A stretch of DNA of 53,390 nucleotides from Bacteroidota bacterium (GTDB taxonomy: Bacteria > Bacteroidota > Bacteroidia > JABEUT01). The notes under the pieces were generated by a model that had not been told where the DNA came from, did not search any database, and saw only the letters and a list, made by a program, of their open reading frames with translations. Below are positions 8,820-16,649 of the stretch, piece after piece; position 1 is the stretch's first letter, and every line of letters begins with the position of its first letter. Where the stretch lies: contig JABDAL010000009.1 in the NCBI GenBank assembly GCA_013289165.1, forward strand, positions 1 through 53,390, in the 5' to 3' direction. The position numbers were made by a program, and so were the translations under genes.

Positions 8820-9362
8820 TTATTCTGCAATAAATTCCACATTAGCAGTTATACCAATATCTTCTCCGAGTATAACGACCGGTGTAGCAGGGGCAAGGTT
8901 ATAGTCAGAACGCTTTACTTCTCCTTTTACTTTAAATCCTGCTATCATTGTACCCTTCTTTATCGGATGATTTACCACATTACCGGTAACATCGAGATTA
9001 ATATTATTTGTAACCCCATTAAAAGTAAGGTCTCCGTTTAAGGCATACCTTTTGTCTGCCAACTTAGCGAACGACTTGCTTTTAAAGCTAATCATAGGAT
9101 TCTGCTCCGCATGAAAAAAATCTTTTGCTTTTAAATGAGCGTCGCGCATTTCATTAGCCGTATCAATGCTATTAATATCAGCGGTAAAATCAATCTCGGC
9201 TCCTGAAAAATCCTCATTAGGAACATTTAATTTAATGTCGAATGTTTTAAAAGAACCTTCTACTTCAGATACCAGCATGTGGGTTATACCAAACCCGATT
9301 TTTGCATGTGCTTTATCTAATGTCCAATTCTTAATTGTTGTTGTTTTTTCTAAAGTTTCCAT
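8820..9362 (-). CDS. YceI-like family protein, cytoplasmic form
   Basis: The 180-residue protein has the YceI lipocalin-like beta barrel, a family that binds polyprenoid or other amphiphilic lipids. Typical segments are WTLDKAHAKIGFGITHMLVSEVEGSF at the N-terminus, DFFHAEQNPMISFKS in the middle and KRSDYNL near the C-terminus. There is no signal peptide, so this version should stay in the cytoplasm, unlike E. coli YceI. In many bacteria such genes are induced by redox or acid stress and sit beside HxlR-family regulators and DoxX genes, as here. Its promoter region holds an array of GTATAC-like half-sites (9408-9461). A hairpin terminator lies just downstream. Confidence 0.88.
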   Translation of the reverse strand: METLEKTTTIKNWTLDKAHAKIGFGITHMLVSEVEGSFKTFDIKLNVPNEDFSGAEIDFTADINSIDTANEMRDAHLKAKDFFHAEQNPMISFKSKSFAKLADKRYALNGDLTFNGVTNNINLDVTGNVVNHPIKKGTMIAGFKVKGEVKRSDYNLAPATPVVILGEDIGITANVEFIAE

Positions 9363-9390
9363 TTTGTCTTATTTTATTTGTTTGTGGCAG

Positions 9391-9398
9391 CAAAGATA
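9391..9398 (-). promoter_or_regulatory. Promoter -7 box of yceI
   Basis: The minus strand reads TATCTTTG, an exact TAnnTTTG match, 28 bases before the YceI ATG at 9362. The operator array begins about a dozen bases upstream of it, over the expected -33 region. Confidence 0.65.
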
Positions 9399-9407
9399 CT
9401 CTAATAA

Positions 9408-9461
9408 TAGTATACAAAGTATACCAGTATACATTTATATACTGATATACTTTAATATACC
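9408..9461. promoter_or_regulatory. GTATAC operator array upstream of yceI
   Basis: Six GTATAC or ATATAC half-sites start at 9410, 9419, 9427, 9437, 9445 and 9455. Together they build an imperfect 38-base dyad (9416-9453) with perfect outer arms AAAGTATA / TATACTTT and inner arms CAGTATA (9425-9431) / TATACTG (9438-9444). The array covers the -33 region of the yceI promoter. The same core, as GGAGTATACTCC, lies at 10007-10018 between doxX and the HxlR regulator, so I infer that the HxlR protein encoded at 10076 binds both. Confidence 0.6.
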
Positions 9462-9519
9462 ATTCTGATTATTAAAAGAAAACGGCAGAAAAGAAACAAC
9501 AAACTACACTGCCGAAGAT

Positions 9520-9939
9520 TTAACCCGCCTGCTTCGTGGAACGTGCATCAAGGCTAATGGGGCCTGCTCCAAAATAGCTTATCATCAATGCACCACCCAT
9601 CATAGACAGGTTTTTCATGAACATTGCCATTTGCATGGTTTTCATCATTGCTTGCGCGGGGTCGGTAATGGTCCAGAAGTTATGCATGGCAAATGTGATG
9701 GGAACAAGAAAAATAACGATTAGCCAGGCGCCCATTTTTGCCTTATATCCAAGTATAATGCTTAAGGCTCCTAAAATGGCAATGATCCCCGAGATGACAA
9801 CGAGTGGCATTGCCATGGGGAGGCCACTTGATGAGGCATATGCAGCCGTTTGCGATGCCATTGCTAAATGCCCCATAATTCCAGAACTGAGGAAAATAAG
9901 GGAAAAAAGAATTCTGCCGATGAGTGGGATGTACTTCAT
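9520..9939 (-). CDS. DoxX family membrane protein
   Basis: The 139-residue product has four hydrophobic helices and the DoxX-like signature LIGRILFSLIFLSSGIMGHL at the N-terminus; VVISGIIAILGALSIILGY forms a central helix. DoxX family proteins are small inner-membrane proteins. Some are subunits of quinol oxidases, and others form membrane complexes linked to oxidative or thiol stress. The exact role here is not known. I chose ATG 9939: the frame stays open to 10287 but that region contains the promoter, the palindrome and the divergent HxlR gene. The gene is divergent from hxlR and shares its 140-base control region. Confidence 0.85.
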   Translation of the reverse strand: MKYIPLIGRILFSLIFLSSGIMGHLAMASQTAAYASSSGLPMAMPLVVISGIIAILGALSIILGYKAKMGAWLIVIFLVPITFAMHNFWTITDPAQAMMKTMQMAMFMKNLSMMGGALMISYFGAGPISLDARSTKQAG

Positions 9940-9967
9940 AATTTTTGTATTTATTTGGTTAGAATAA

Positions 9968-9975
9968 CAAATATA
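9968..9975 (-). promoter_or_regulatory. Promoter -7 box of doxX
   Basis: The minus strand reads TATATTTG, an exact TAnnTTTG match, 28 bases before the DoxX ATG at 9939. Confidence 0.6.
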
Positions 9976-10006
9976 AACATTTACTATAGCCGGTATATAA
10001 AATATA

Positions 10007-10018
10007 GGAGTATACTCC
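10007..10018. promoter_or_regulatory. Palindromic operator between doxX and hxlR
   Basis: GGAGTATACTCC is a perfect 12-base palindrome containing the GTATAC core seen six times (with variants) before yceI. It is about 30 bases upstream of both facing -7 boxes (9968-9975 minus and 10050-10057 plus), so one bound dimer could act on both genes. Confidence 0.6.
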
Positions 10019-10049
10019 AGGAAACCTCCTTTCCGGTTAACAAAAGATT

Positions 10050-10057
10050 TATATTTG
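10050..10057 (+). promoter_or_regulatory. Promoter -7 box of hxlR-ridA
   Basis: TATATTTG, an exact TAnnTTTG match, 18 bases before ATG 10076. It overlaps a TTG at 10055 that would otherwise be a possible start, which argues for ATG 10076. Confidence 0.65.
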
Positions 10058-10075
10058 CAAACTAAAAGAAATAAA

Positions 10076-10471
10076 ATGCCAACTGCTCTTGAAAAAGAAA
10101 TAAAAAAGAAGCGTGAAGGTGCTTCAACTGCTGAGCAACATAGTGAATGTAAAAAGAACCTTTTGCCGGTAAGGGACGCCTTGGATATTCTAAGCGGTAA
10201 ATGGAAACTACCTATTATTATTGCCCTTACCTTTGATAAGAAACGCTTTAAAGAAATGCAGCGTGAAATCGAAGGTATCACCCCCAAGATGTTGTCGAAG
10301 GAATTAAAAGAACTGGAGATAAACCAACTTGTAAAGCGTACTGTATATGATACTCTGCCTGTAACCGTTGAATATTCTCTTACCGCCTATGGAAAATCTC
10401 TGCACAAAGTAATTATAGAGTTACGTACCTGGGGCTTGCAACATAGAAAAAGACTTATATCAAAAAACTAA
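10076..10471 (+). CDS. HxlR (DUF24) family transcriptional regulator
   Basis: The 131-residue product is a winged-helix regulator of the HxlR/DUF24 branch of the MarR superfamily. Its core DALDILSGKWKLPIIIAL, then RFKEMQREIEGITPKMLSKE (recognition helix region) and VTVEYSLTAYGKSL (wing), is standard. A cysteine (about C25, in HSECKKN) sits at the N-terminal position that acts as a thiol sensor in well-studied members such as YodB and HypR. Redox or electrophile sensing is therefore plausible, though it is not shown here. The gene diverges from doxX, and ridA follows after seven bases. GTATAC palindromes in this intergenic region and before yceI are its likely operators. Confidence 0.9.
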   Translation: MPTALEKEIKKKREGASTAEQHSECKKNLLPVRDALDILSGKWKLPIIIALTFDKKRFKEMQREIEGITPKMLSKELKELEINQLVKRTVYDTLPVTVEYSLTAYGKSLHKVIIELRTWGLQHRKRLISKN

Positions 10472-10478
10472 AACTTTT

Positions 10479-10856
10479 ATGAAACCTATTTACACTAAAA
10501 ACGCGCCTGAACCGATTGGGCCATATAGCCAGGCAATACAAGCAGGAAATTTTGTTTTTGTTTCCGGGCAGGTGGGTAAAGATCCTGTAAGTGGAGCCAT
10601 GAAAAATGAAAACATTAAAACAGAGGCTACACAGGTAATGATGAATGTAAAAAATGTGCTTGAAGCAGCCGGTTTAAAAATGTCCCAAATTGTAAAAACC
10701 ACCATTTTCCTTACCAATATGGATGACTTTGGGCAGGTGAATGAAGTATACGGTTCTTTTTTTACCGGGAATTATCCCGCTCGCGAAACCGTTCAGGTGT
10801 CCCGTTTACCTTTGAATGCTAATATTGAGATATCGGTAATTGCCGGAGTTGAGTAA
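10479..10856 (+). CDS. ridA: RidA family enamine/imine deaminase
   Basis: The 125-residue protein matches RidA (YjgF/YER057c/UK114). These trimeric enzymes hydrolyse reactive enamine and imine intermediates, such as 2-aminoacrylate released by PLP enzymes. Visible signatures are PEPIGPYSQAIQAGNFVFVSGQ at the N-terminus, then VKTTIFLTNMDDF, and ARETVQVSRLP with the arginine that holds the substrate carboxylate. Length is typical. It is seven bases downstream of hxlR and should be cotranscribed, which would link metabolite damage repair to the HxlR response. It ends one base before the convergent M61 peptidase gene. Confidence 0.93.
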   Translation: MKPIYTKNAPEPIGPYSQAIQAGNFVFVSGQVGKDPVSGAMKNENIKTEATQVMMNVKNVLEAAGLKMSQIVKTTIFLTNMDDFGQVNEVYGSFFTGNYPARETVQVSRLPLNANIEISVIAGVE

Positions 10857-10857
10857 G

Positions 10858-12606
10858 TTAAAAACTACGATGGCTCCAAGCAGTATAAGCCTCTTTTTGC
10901 TCGGGTGTCGCATCCGGTCTTTTTGTAACATTAAACGAAGGGAAAAACTCTTTGCCTTCCATCGGTTTAATATTTACAAACCGTCTAAAATTTTGATATA
11001 TCAATGTTAAACGTACATCATCCTGGCCGTAATAGGTAGCCCATTCATGGAAACTGCCCTTTATATAGTGCTCGTTTATTAATACTATTTCATCGTTTAC
11101 GCAAATGCCTGCTTGCTCGGCAGGAGAAAATGGAGCAACAGCAGTAACCTTACACCGGGTGTCCTCCTCGTTCACTTTCATCCCCCAAAACCGCTCACAA
11201 TGCTTTGCTGAAGGGAATATCTGTATCATCAAACCGAGATATTGTAAGGCCTCATTTAACGGCTTTTCAAGGTCTGCCGGTTTGTTTGCATAATTATCAA
11301 ATAATTCCCGGCATGATTGTCCTGCCACCTGTTCAATGATATTCCAATAATCATCTTCACTATAGGGCTTGCCTTGTTCGGCATAGTCATGATATAAGGT
11401 TCTCATTACATCGTCCAGCGACTTTGTATTCCCTGTAGCTGTTCTGATAAACACATCTACTATAAGAGCCAATATAGAACCTTCCGTATAAATGGACACT
11501 TTACGATACGGAGCACCCTGGGAATAACCATCTAACCAGGTATCAAATGACGAATCGGCAACGCTAAGATTAAATCTGCCATAATTGTCAAAATGTTTCT
11601 CAATGTGTTGGTGGAGGTGCTTGAAATAATCTGCTTCCGTAAACACTCCTGACCTCAACAATAAATAATCTCCATAGTATTCCGTTACTCCTTCATACAC
11701 ATAGCCAAGGCGTGAATAGTTTTCCCGGGTATAATCATACGGGAACATTTCCACCGGGCGGATAGTTTTAATATTCCAGCAATGGAACAACTCGTGGCAG
11801 GAAATATCAAGGAACTCATTATACTGGTCGTTCTTCATCATACTGTAAGAAGGCCCCATAGCAATAATTGTGGATGCAAGGTGCTCCACTCCATGACGGA
11901 ATTTATTTGGCAAAGCCTGATAAATAAAATGGTATTCGTCCACCGGGCAGCCACCCATCATTTTTACCTGTTCATTAACCAAAATAAAGAAGTCATTTTT
12001 TATTTTCTCCCAATTAGGCTTTACCTCCCCTTGGAACCATATATTTACTTTCAGTTTATCTACTTGTATAGTTTCCAGTTGCAATGTGGGGCTTGCTACC
12101 AGCGGGCTGTCAGCAAGCTCATCGTAATTAGTGGCAGTAAGCGTGTGTGCATAATGGGTTCCGGACTTTTTGACAGTACCTATTTTCATAGCAGTAGCTA
12201 TCCGGTATCCCGGCAGCAGTAATATCTCCATAGAAACAGGCTCCTTTCTTAAACGCGGAACATACATGCAGCAGTTTACAGGATTCATGTAAAGTTGTCG
12301 GTCGTCAAGAAATGTGGAACCTGCATTCAAGTCAGAAGCATAGTAATCATAAAAGACATGCAACTCCTTGCAATTTGCAGTTTCTACTTCCCATAAGTCT
12401 TTATTCAATTTATGAAAATTCAATGCCTCTCCTTTTTCATTTAAAGCTCTCCAGCTACGCACGTTAGCAGAAAAGTTTCCTATCTCGTATCTTCCAGGTC
12501 TCCAGGCAGCGCATTGTACCTGCGTTTGAGGAGCATTCACCTTTATCACTATCTCGATATTTATAAAATGCTGATGCTGTTGCGAGTAAGAAACTATGTA
12601 TTTCAT
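10858..12606 (-). CDS. M61 family metallopeptidase
   Basis: The 582-residue protein belongs to peptidase family M61 (glycyl aminopeptidase type). An N-terminal beta domain (roughly 1-180) is followed by the zinc site CHELFHCWN (HExxH at residues 271-275) and the third ligand in YEGVTEY (about E305). A PDZ-like domain near residues 470-550 follows (FWGMKV ... VTAVAPFSPAEQAGICVNDEIVLI). Catalytic residues are complete. I see no signal peptide at the N-terminus (MKYIVSYSQQHQHFINIEI), so a cytoplasmic location is suggested, although many relatives are exported. An imperfect promoter, TAACTTCG on the minus strand at 12625-12632, precedes it. The physiological substrate is unknown. Confidence 0.88.
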   Translation of the reverse strand: MKYIVSYSQQHQHFINIEIVIKVNAPQTQVQCAAWRPGRYEIGNFSANVRSWRALNEKGEALNFHKLNKDLWEVETANCKELHVFYDYYASDLNAGSTFLDDRQLYMNPVNCCMYVPRLRKEPVSMEILLLPGYRIATAMKIGTVKKSGTHYAHTLTATNYDELADSPLVASPTLQLETIQVDKLKVNIWFQGEVKPNWEKIKNDFFILVNEQVKMMGGCPVDEYHFIYQALPNKFRHGVEHLASTIIAMGPSYSMMKNDQYNEFLDISCHELFHCWNIKTIRPVEMFPYDYTRENYSRLGYVYEGVTEYYGDYLLLRSGVFTEADYFKHLHQHIEKHFDNYGRFNLSVADSSFDTWLDGYSQGAPYRKVSIYTEGSILALIVDVFIRTATGNTKSLDDVMRTLYHDYAEQGKPYSEDDYWNIIEQVAGQSCRELFDNYANKPADLEKPLNEALQYLGLMIQIFPSAKHCERFWGMKVNEEDTRCKVTAVAPFSPAEQAGICVNDEIVLINEHYIKGSFHEWATYYGQDDVRLTLIYQNFRRFVNIKPMEGKEFFPSFNVTKRPDATPEQKEAYTAWSHRSF

Positions 12607-12729
12607 TTATCTTTTTTAAGTGCGCGAAGTTAGAAGAAATAGCTGTCAGTTTTGTAATAAATAATATGAATGTTTTAACGAATAGTTGTGCATTTATATT
12701 CCGCAAATGCAATAATTAAATTCACCTGT

Positions 12730-12737
12730 TATCTTTG
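12730..12737 (+). promoter_or_regulatory. Promoter -7 box of TMTC-like gene 1
   Basis: TATCTTTG, an exact TAnnTTTG match, 19 bases before ATG 12757. It lies downstream of the first in-frame ATG (12688), which rules that start out. Confidence 0.6.
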
Positions 12738-12756
12738 TAGTGAAATCCAATCAGTC

Positions 12757-14595
12757 ATGCCCCAGCTTAAAGTAAATACCGATAAAACTACTCCTTCTGT
12801 TTTCCCATTTACTTTTAAAACAAAGTCTATTTTTTTAATTGTGCTTAGTTTCATTTTATATGCTAACACGTTGCAAAATGGTTACCTGTTAGATGATAAT
12901 ATGACCATAACCCAAAACGATTACGTACAGCAGGGCTTTTCCGGGATTCCAGATATCCTCACCCATGATTCCTTTGACAGCTTCATGAAAAAAACAGGGT
13001 TAGACAAGCACAAATTATCCGGTGGAAGATACCGTCCGCTCTCCATTATCATCTTCGCTATAGAACACAGTCTTTTCGGGGAATCAACTTTTTTGCGGCA
13101 CCTAATAAATATATTTTTTTACTCTCTTCTTGTTTTTGTACTATTTTATTTTTTAGATAAATTTCTATTCGCATCCATAAAAGGAGGAAGAGATATTGCG
13201 TTCCTTGCCGCAACTTTATTTGCCGTGCATCCAATCCACGTAGAGGCAGTGGCGAACATAAAAAGCCTTGATGAAATACTTTCTCTTTTACTCATTTTTC
13301 TTACATTTATTTCAGTTCTGTTTTATTTTAAAAACAAAAAAATACTATTCCTTATTTTAGGTTTATTATGTTATTTCTTTGCTCTTCTGGCAAAGGAATA
13401 TGCCATAACACTACTTATTTTATTACCCATTTTATTTTATCTTATTGGCAACAAAAAGCCTATACAGGCAATTGTTTCAAGCCTTCCTTATTTGGGCATA
13501 TTTATTCTCTACATAATTATCAGGTTACATGCCATAGGTCTTCCTGGTCATTGGGCGAGTAATGATATTTCAATTAATCCTTACCTTTTTGCTACTCCTT
13601 CGCAGGCAATTGCTACCAAATTATTTGTACTTGAGAAATATCTTTTCATGTTGTTTATTCCTTATCCCCTATCGTACGATTATAACTATGCACAAATCCC
13701 ATATCAAAACTTTGTCAATATTCCGGTTACACTATCTATACTTCTTTACACAGGAATAACAGCCTGGGGAATATGGTTGGTATACAAGAAAAATATCCTG
13801 GCCTTTCCAGTTTTATTTTTCCTGCTGAACCTTACATTAGTTTCAAACTTCCTTATGAACATTGGTGCTACAATGGGCGAACGACTTATATTTCACTCAT
13901 CATTGGGATTTGTGACTATTCTTTCATATGGATTACTTACTGCTGTTAAAAAACTGTCATATAAAATTAAACAGGCAACTATTTTTACGTTACTCACACT
14001 ACTTATTATAGTTTTTGGGATAGAAATTTGGAATAGGAACATGGTATGGAAAAACTTTGAAACAATAACCACACACGATGTACATACTGTACCCAATAGC
14101 ATTATAGCCAATAATTATGCTGCAATGTCTTATATTTATTTATCGGAAATAGAAAAGGATTCCGTTAAATCTAAAATACTGTTAAGGCAAGCTGTCGATT
14201 GCGGGCTTCGGGCAGTTCATATTATGCAAAACTACTATGATGCATATGTCCGGCTGGGAACCGCATACACACAACTCAATTCACTTGATTCGGCTATATA
14301 CTACCTAAGTATTGCCAAAAATATCCGACCGGACAGCAACTCCAAAAAATATCTTGCTCATGCTTATTTGTTGAATGGCTGTTATCTCGGGAAGAAAGGT
14401 GATATGAATGAAGCCATACAGCAAATGTTGAAGGGGACAAACGAAACCCCTGCCGATGCGGATATTTGGTATAACCTGGGTGGAGCCTATTACGTTGCTC
14501 ATAAATATGATTCGGCAAGGTTTGCCTGGACAAGAACATTACAACTGGACCCTTCCAATTCTAACGCTAAGAATGGGTTGAACGCATTGCCATAA
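12757..14595 (+). CDS. TMTC-like polytopic membrane protein with C-terminal TPRs
   Basis: The 612-residue protein has about eleven hydrophobic helices followed by tetratricopeptide repeats (roughly residues 455-610). Its motifs match the TMTC/DUF1736 type of GT-C-like proteins: a DD pair in the first lumenal/periplasmic loop (NGYLLDDNMTITQNDY), AVHPIHVEAVANIKSLDEI, and GERLIFHSSLGF. In animals TMTC proteins transfer mannose to protein Ser/Thr from a lipid-linked donor. Bacterial versions are mostly uncharacterised, so a glycosyltransferase role is inference. A similar gene lies at 16650-18581 in the opposite orientation, with a lipoprotein gene between them. The start was chosen at ATG 12757 because the longer frame crosses the promoter box. 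Confidence 0.75.
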   Translation: MPQLKVNTDKTTPSVFPFTFKTKSIFLIVLSFILYANTLQNGYLLDDNMTITQNDYVQQGFSGIPDILTHDSFDSFMKKTGLDKHKLSGGRYRPLSIIIFAIEHSLFGESTFLRHLINIFFYSLLVFVLFYFLDKFLFASIKGGRDIAFLAATLFAVHPIHVEAVANIKSLDEILSLLLIFLTFISVLFYFKNKKILFLILGLLCYFFALLAKEYAITLLILLPILFYLIGNKKPIQAIVSSLPYLGIFILYIIIRLHAIGLPGHWASNDISINPYLFATPSQAIATKLFVLEKYLFMLFIPYPLSYDYNYAQIPYQNFVNIPVTLSILLYTGITAWGIWLVYKKNILAFPVLFFLLNLTLVSNFLMNIGATMGERLIFHSSLGFVTILSYGLLTAVKKLSYKIKQATIFTLLTLLIIVFGIEIWNRNMVWKNFETITTHDVHTVPNSIIANNYAAMSYIYLSEIEKDSVKSKILLRQAVDCGLRAVHIMQNYYDAYVRLGTAYTQLNSLDSAIYYLSIAKNIRPDSNSKKYLAHAYLLNGCYLGKKGDMNEAIQQMLKGTNETPADADIWYNLGGAYYVAHKYDSARFAWTRTLQLDPSNSNAKNGLNALP

Positions 14596-14620
14596 GACAG
14601 AACACATTCGCGTTTCTTTA

Positions 14621-14628
14621 TAGATTTG
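14621..14628 (+). promoter_or_regulatory. Promoter -7 box directly before the 671-residue lipoprotein gene
   Basis: TAGATTTG, an exact TAnnTTTG match, with only four bases between it and the ATG at 14633. Transcription starting at the usual distance would give a leaderless or near-leaderless mRNA. Confidence 0.5.
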
Positions 14629-14632
14629 CACT

Positions 14633-16648
14633 ATGAAACAGGCATACAGGGTATTCCTTATTACTTTCTATTTGAGCCTGACCATTTGCACCAGTTGCCA
14701 AAATACAAGTCCGCATATTGACCCTTTGCAATACCCTAAAGGGTATCCGCATCCCGCTTACACAGCCTTACAACAATTAAAAAATTATCCACTCCCTCGA
14801 TACATGCCCGGGAATAATCTAATGCGCCTTTTTAACTGGATGGACCCTACCTATTTTGGTATGCTCACCGAGCCGGGAGATAAGTCTGCCTCCGCGATTG
14901 CCAATAGATGTAATGTACAAAAAGAACTTAGCGCCGATTGGAATTATGGAATTGTAATCCCCAATTCAGGAGCAGAGTTTAATGGACCAAAAGATACTAC
15001 CTGCCCTCCCTATATTCGTTTGGCTAATCAGTATCCCAACATACCGCTGGATATAATTACCTTTTGGACCCAGGAAGACCCGAGCATATTGGGATATAAA
15101 CAAAGCAATCCCATGATACGGGAATCATCCATTGATGCTCCTTACCTCTTATCGAATAATACACTTGGTGAAGTCAAATTTAATTTTCCCGATTCACTAA
15201 TAGCCATTGACGGAAAAGTTCAAAAGTTTTACCTTGAAAGATTATTAAAATGCCTGACCCGTCCTATAAACCGCATCAATGAAAATGGAGAGGAAGCTCC
15301 TGGCGCTGAACTTCTCGGTTATCTTCCCGGTGATCCTGATATGGTAAAAATGAAAGACTCCATGAAAATAAGTTCCTGGAAAGATTTTATGTCAATTCGC
15401 AAACTGGAGATGAGAAATACTTACTCCTCTGCTTTTATGAAAGAGTTGCCTGAACTTCACAACACATTTTTCAGCTTCTATGCTGATGAAGGAGGACCTA
15501 TTGACCGATTCGATTGGCATATTATGAAAAAATGCATGACGCCTGTAAATGGTATTTATTATTCTACTCCTGATTTTTATCCCCGTTGGTCAAAAAACTG
15601 GAAAGACTGGACAGGCGCATGGCACGGATGGAAGTGGATTGAGATAGGCAGACAAACCGAAATAAAAGATGGAGACTATTTATTCAGTCCTTTTGTAGCA
15701 GCAGGCTGGTCAAGAAATCCTGCAGATGATATCCGACCCGGGCAATGGCTGGGCTTATTAAAATGCTTATCAGTTATTGGAGCTGAATTTTATTATGTGG
15801 GATATTTTAACCTGAGCCCTCCCTTTAACGACCCGGCAGAATATGCCTGGCAGGCTGCTATGCCGGCCTATGCACAAGCCACCACCAGCCGCTTTGAAGA
15901 TGTGTTGAAAAACGGAAACGTATTGTTTGATTCAAAAGGGCAGCCCATAATAACTTACAATACCGGTGACAGGCACGTTTTAATTACTGCCCGAAAGCAT
16001 AATACCAAAAATAAATATGTTATCAGCGCCACCTACCAGCCATTCTCCAACGACTCAGGTGAAATACCCGAAAAAACAAATGTTTCGGCAACTATTGACG
16101 GACATTCTTTATCATTCGAAGCAAGGCGGCAGGGCAGCGTTTACATCTATGAAAAAACATTGGACAACAGAACGGTATTCTATCAACTTGATAAATGGCA
16201 TGAGAATGCCCACCCTGACTATTGGTCGAAAGATTTTTACTTTGAAGCTGAAATAGCGGATTCAGGAGTGACTGATGAAAGAGATATTTATACATTATCC
16301 GCTGAAAATGACTACACCCATTTTATTTCATACGTTCATCTTATACCGGGCAGAGAATGTCTTTATCACTTTGGAGACAGGGATACTATAAACCACACTC
16401 ACTTTTTATGGATTTATTACAAGGGGAGTGGCAGCTTATCTTTTGAACTGAATAATAACAATGGAAGTAAAGATGTTCAGAAAACAAACTTACCGGCATG
16501 TGAAAACTGGAAATGGGCAAGGATTGAGATTCCTTCAACCTATAATTACTGTGGAAATAATACATTAAAAATAAGTACCCTGAAGGGCGAAATAGACCTG
16601 GATAAGTTTGTCATCACCACAAAGGGAAACACAGCACCTATATATTAG
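14633..16648 (+). CDS. Large lipoprotein of unknown function
   Basis: The 671-residue product begins with a lipoprotein signal peptide ending in a lipobox (LTICTSC, cysteine near residue 22), so it should be anchored in the inner or outer membrane on the periplasmic or surface side. I do not recognise the family. The body is rich in Trp, Tyr, Asp and Pro. It has segments such as FYADEGGPIDRFDWHIMKKC and WMDPTYFGMLTEPGD that could belong to a barrel-type glycan-active domain. The last 140 or so residues, with FEAEIADSG and GSLSFELNNNNG, look like a beta-sandwich of carbohydrate-binding type. A glycoside-hydrolase-like role is only a guess. It lies between two TMTC-like genes: 38 bases after one and tail-to-tail with the other, one base apart. 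Confidence 0.75.
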   Translation: MKQAYRVFLITFYLSLTICTSCQNTSPHIDPLQYPKGYPHPAYTALQQLKNYPLPRYMPGNNLMRLFNWMDPTYFGMLTEPGDKSASAIANRCNVQKELSADWNYGIVIPNSGAEFNGPKDTTCPPYIRLANQYPNIPLDIITFWTQEDPSILGYKQSNPMIRESSIDAPYLLSNNTLGEVKFNFPDSLIAIDGKVQKFYLERLLKCLTRPINRINENGEEAPGAELLGYLPGDPDMVKMKDSMKISSWKDFMSIRKLEMRNTYSSAFMKELPELHNTFFSFYADEGGPIDRFDWHIMKKCMTPVNGIYYSTPDFYPRWSKNWKDWTGAWHGWKWIEIGRQTEIKDGDYLFSPFVAAGWSRNPADDIRPGQWLGLLKCLSVIGAEFYYVGYFNLSPPFNDPAEYAWQAAMPAYAQATTSRFEDVLKNGNVLFDSKGQPIITYNTGDRHVLITARKHNTKNKYVISATYQPFSNDSGEIPEKTNVSATIDGHSLSFEARRQGSVYIYEKTLDNRTVFYQLDKWHENAHPDYWSKDFYFEAEIADSGVTDERDIYTLSAENDYTHFISYVHLIPGRECLYHFGDRDTINHTHFLWIYYKGSGSLSFELNNNNGSKDVQKTNLPACENWKWARIEIPSTYNYCGNNTLKISTLKGEIDLDKFVITTKGNTAPIY

Positions 16649-16649
16649 G

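Noticed and set aside
9940-10287. Long N-terminal extension of DoxX
   Set aside because: It would cover the divergent promoters, the palindrome and part of the HxlR gene; the family N-terminus is at ATG 9939.
12688-12756. Earlier ATG for the first TMTC-like gene
   Set aside because: The TATCTTTG promoter box at 12730-12737 lies downstream of it, so it would not be transcribed from that promoter.
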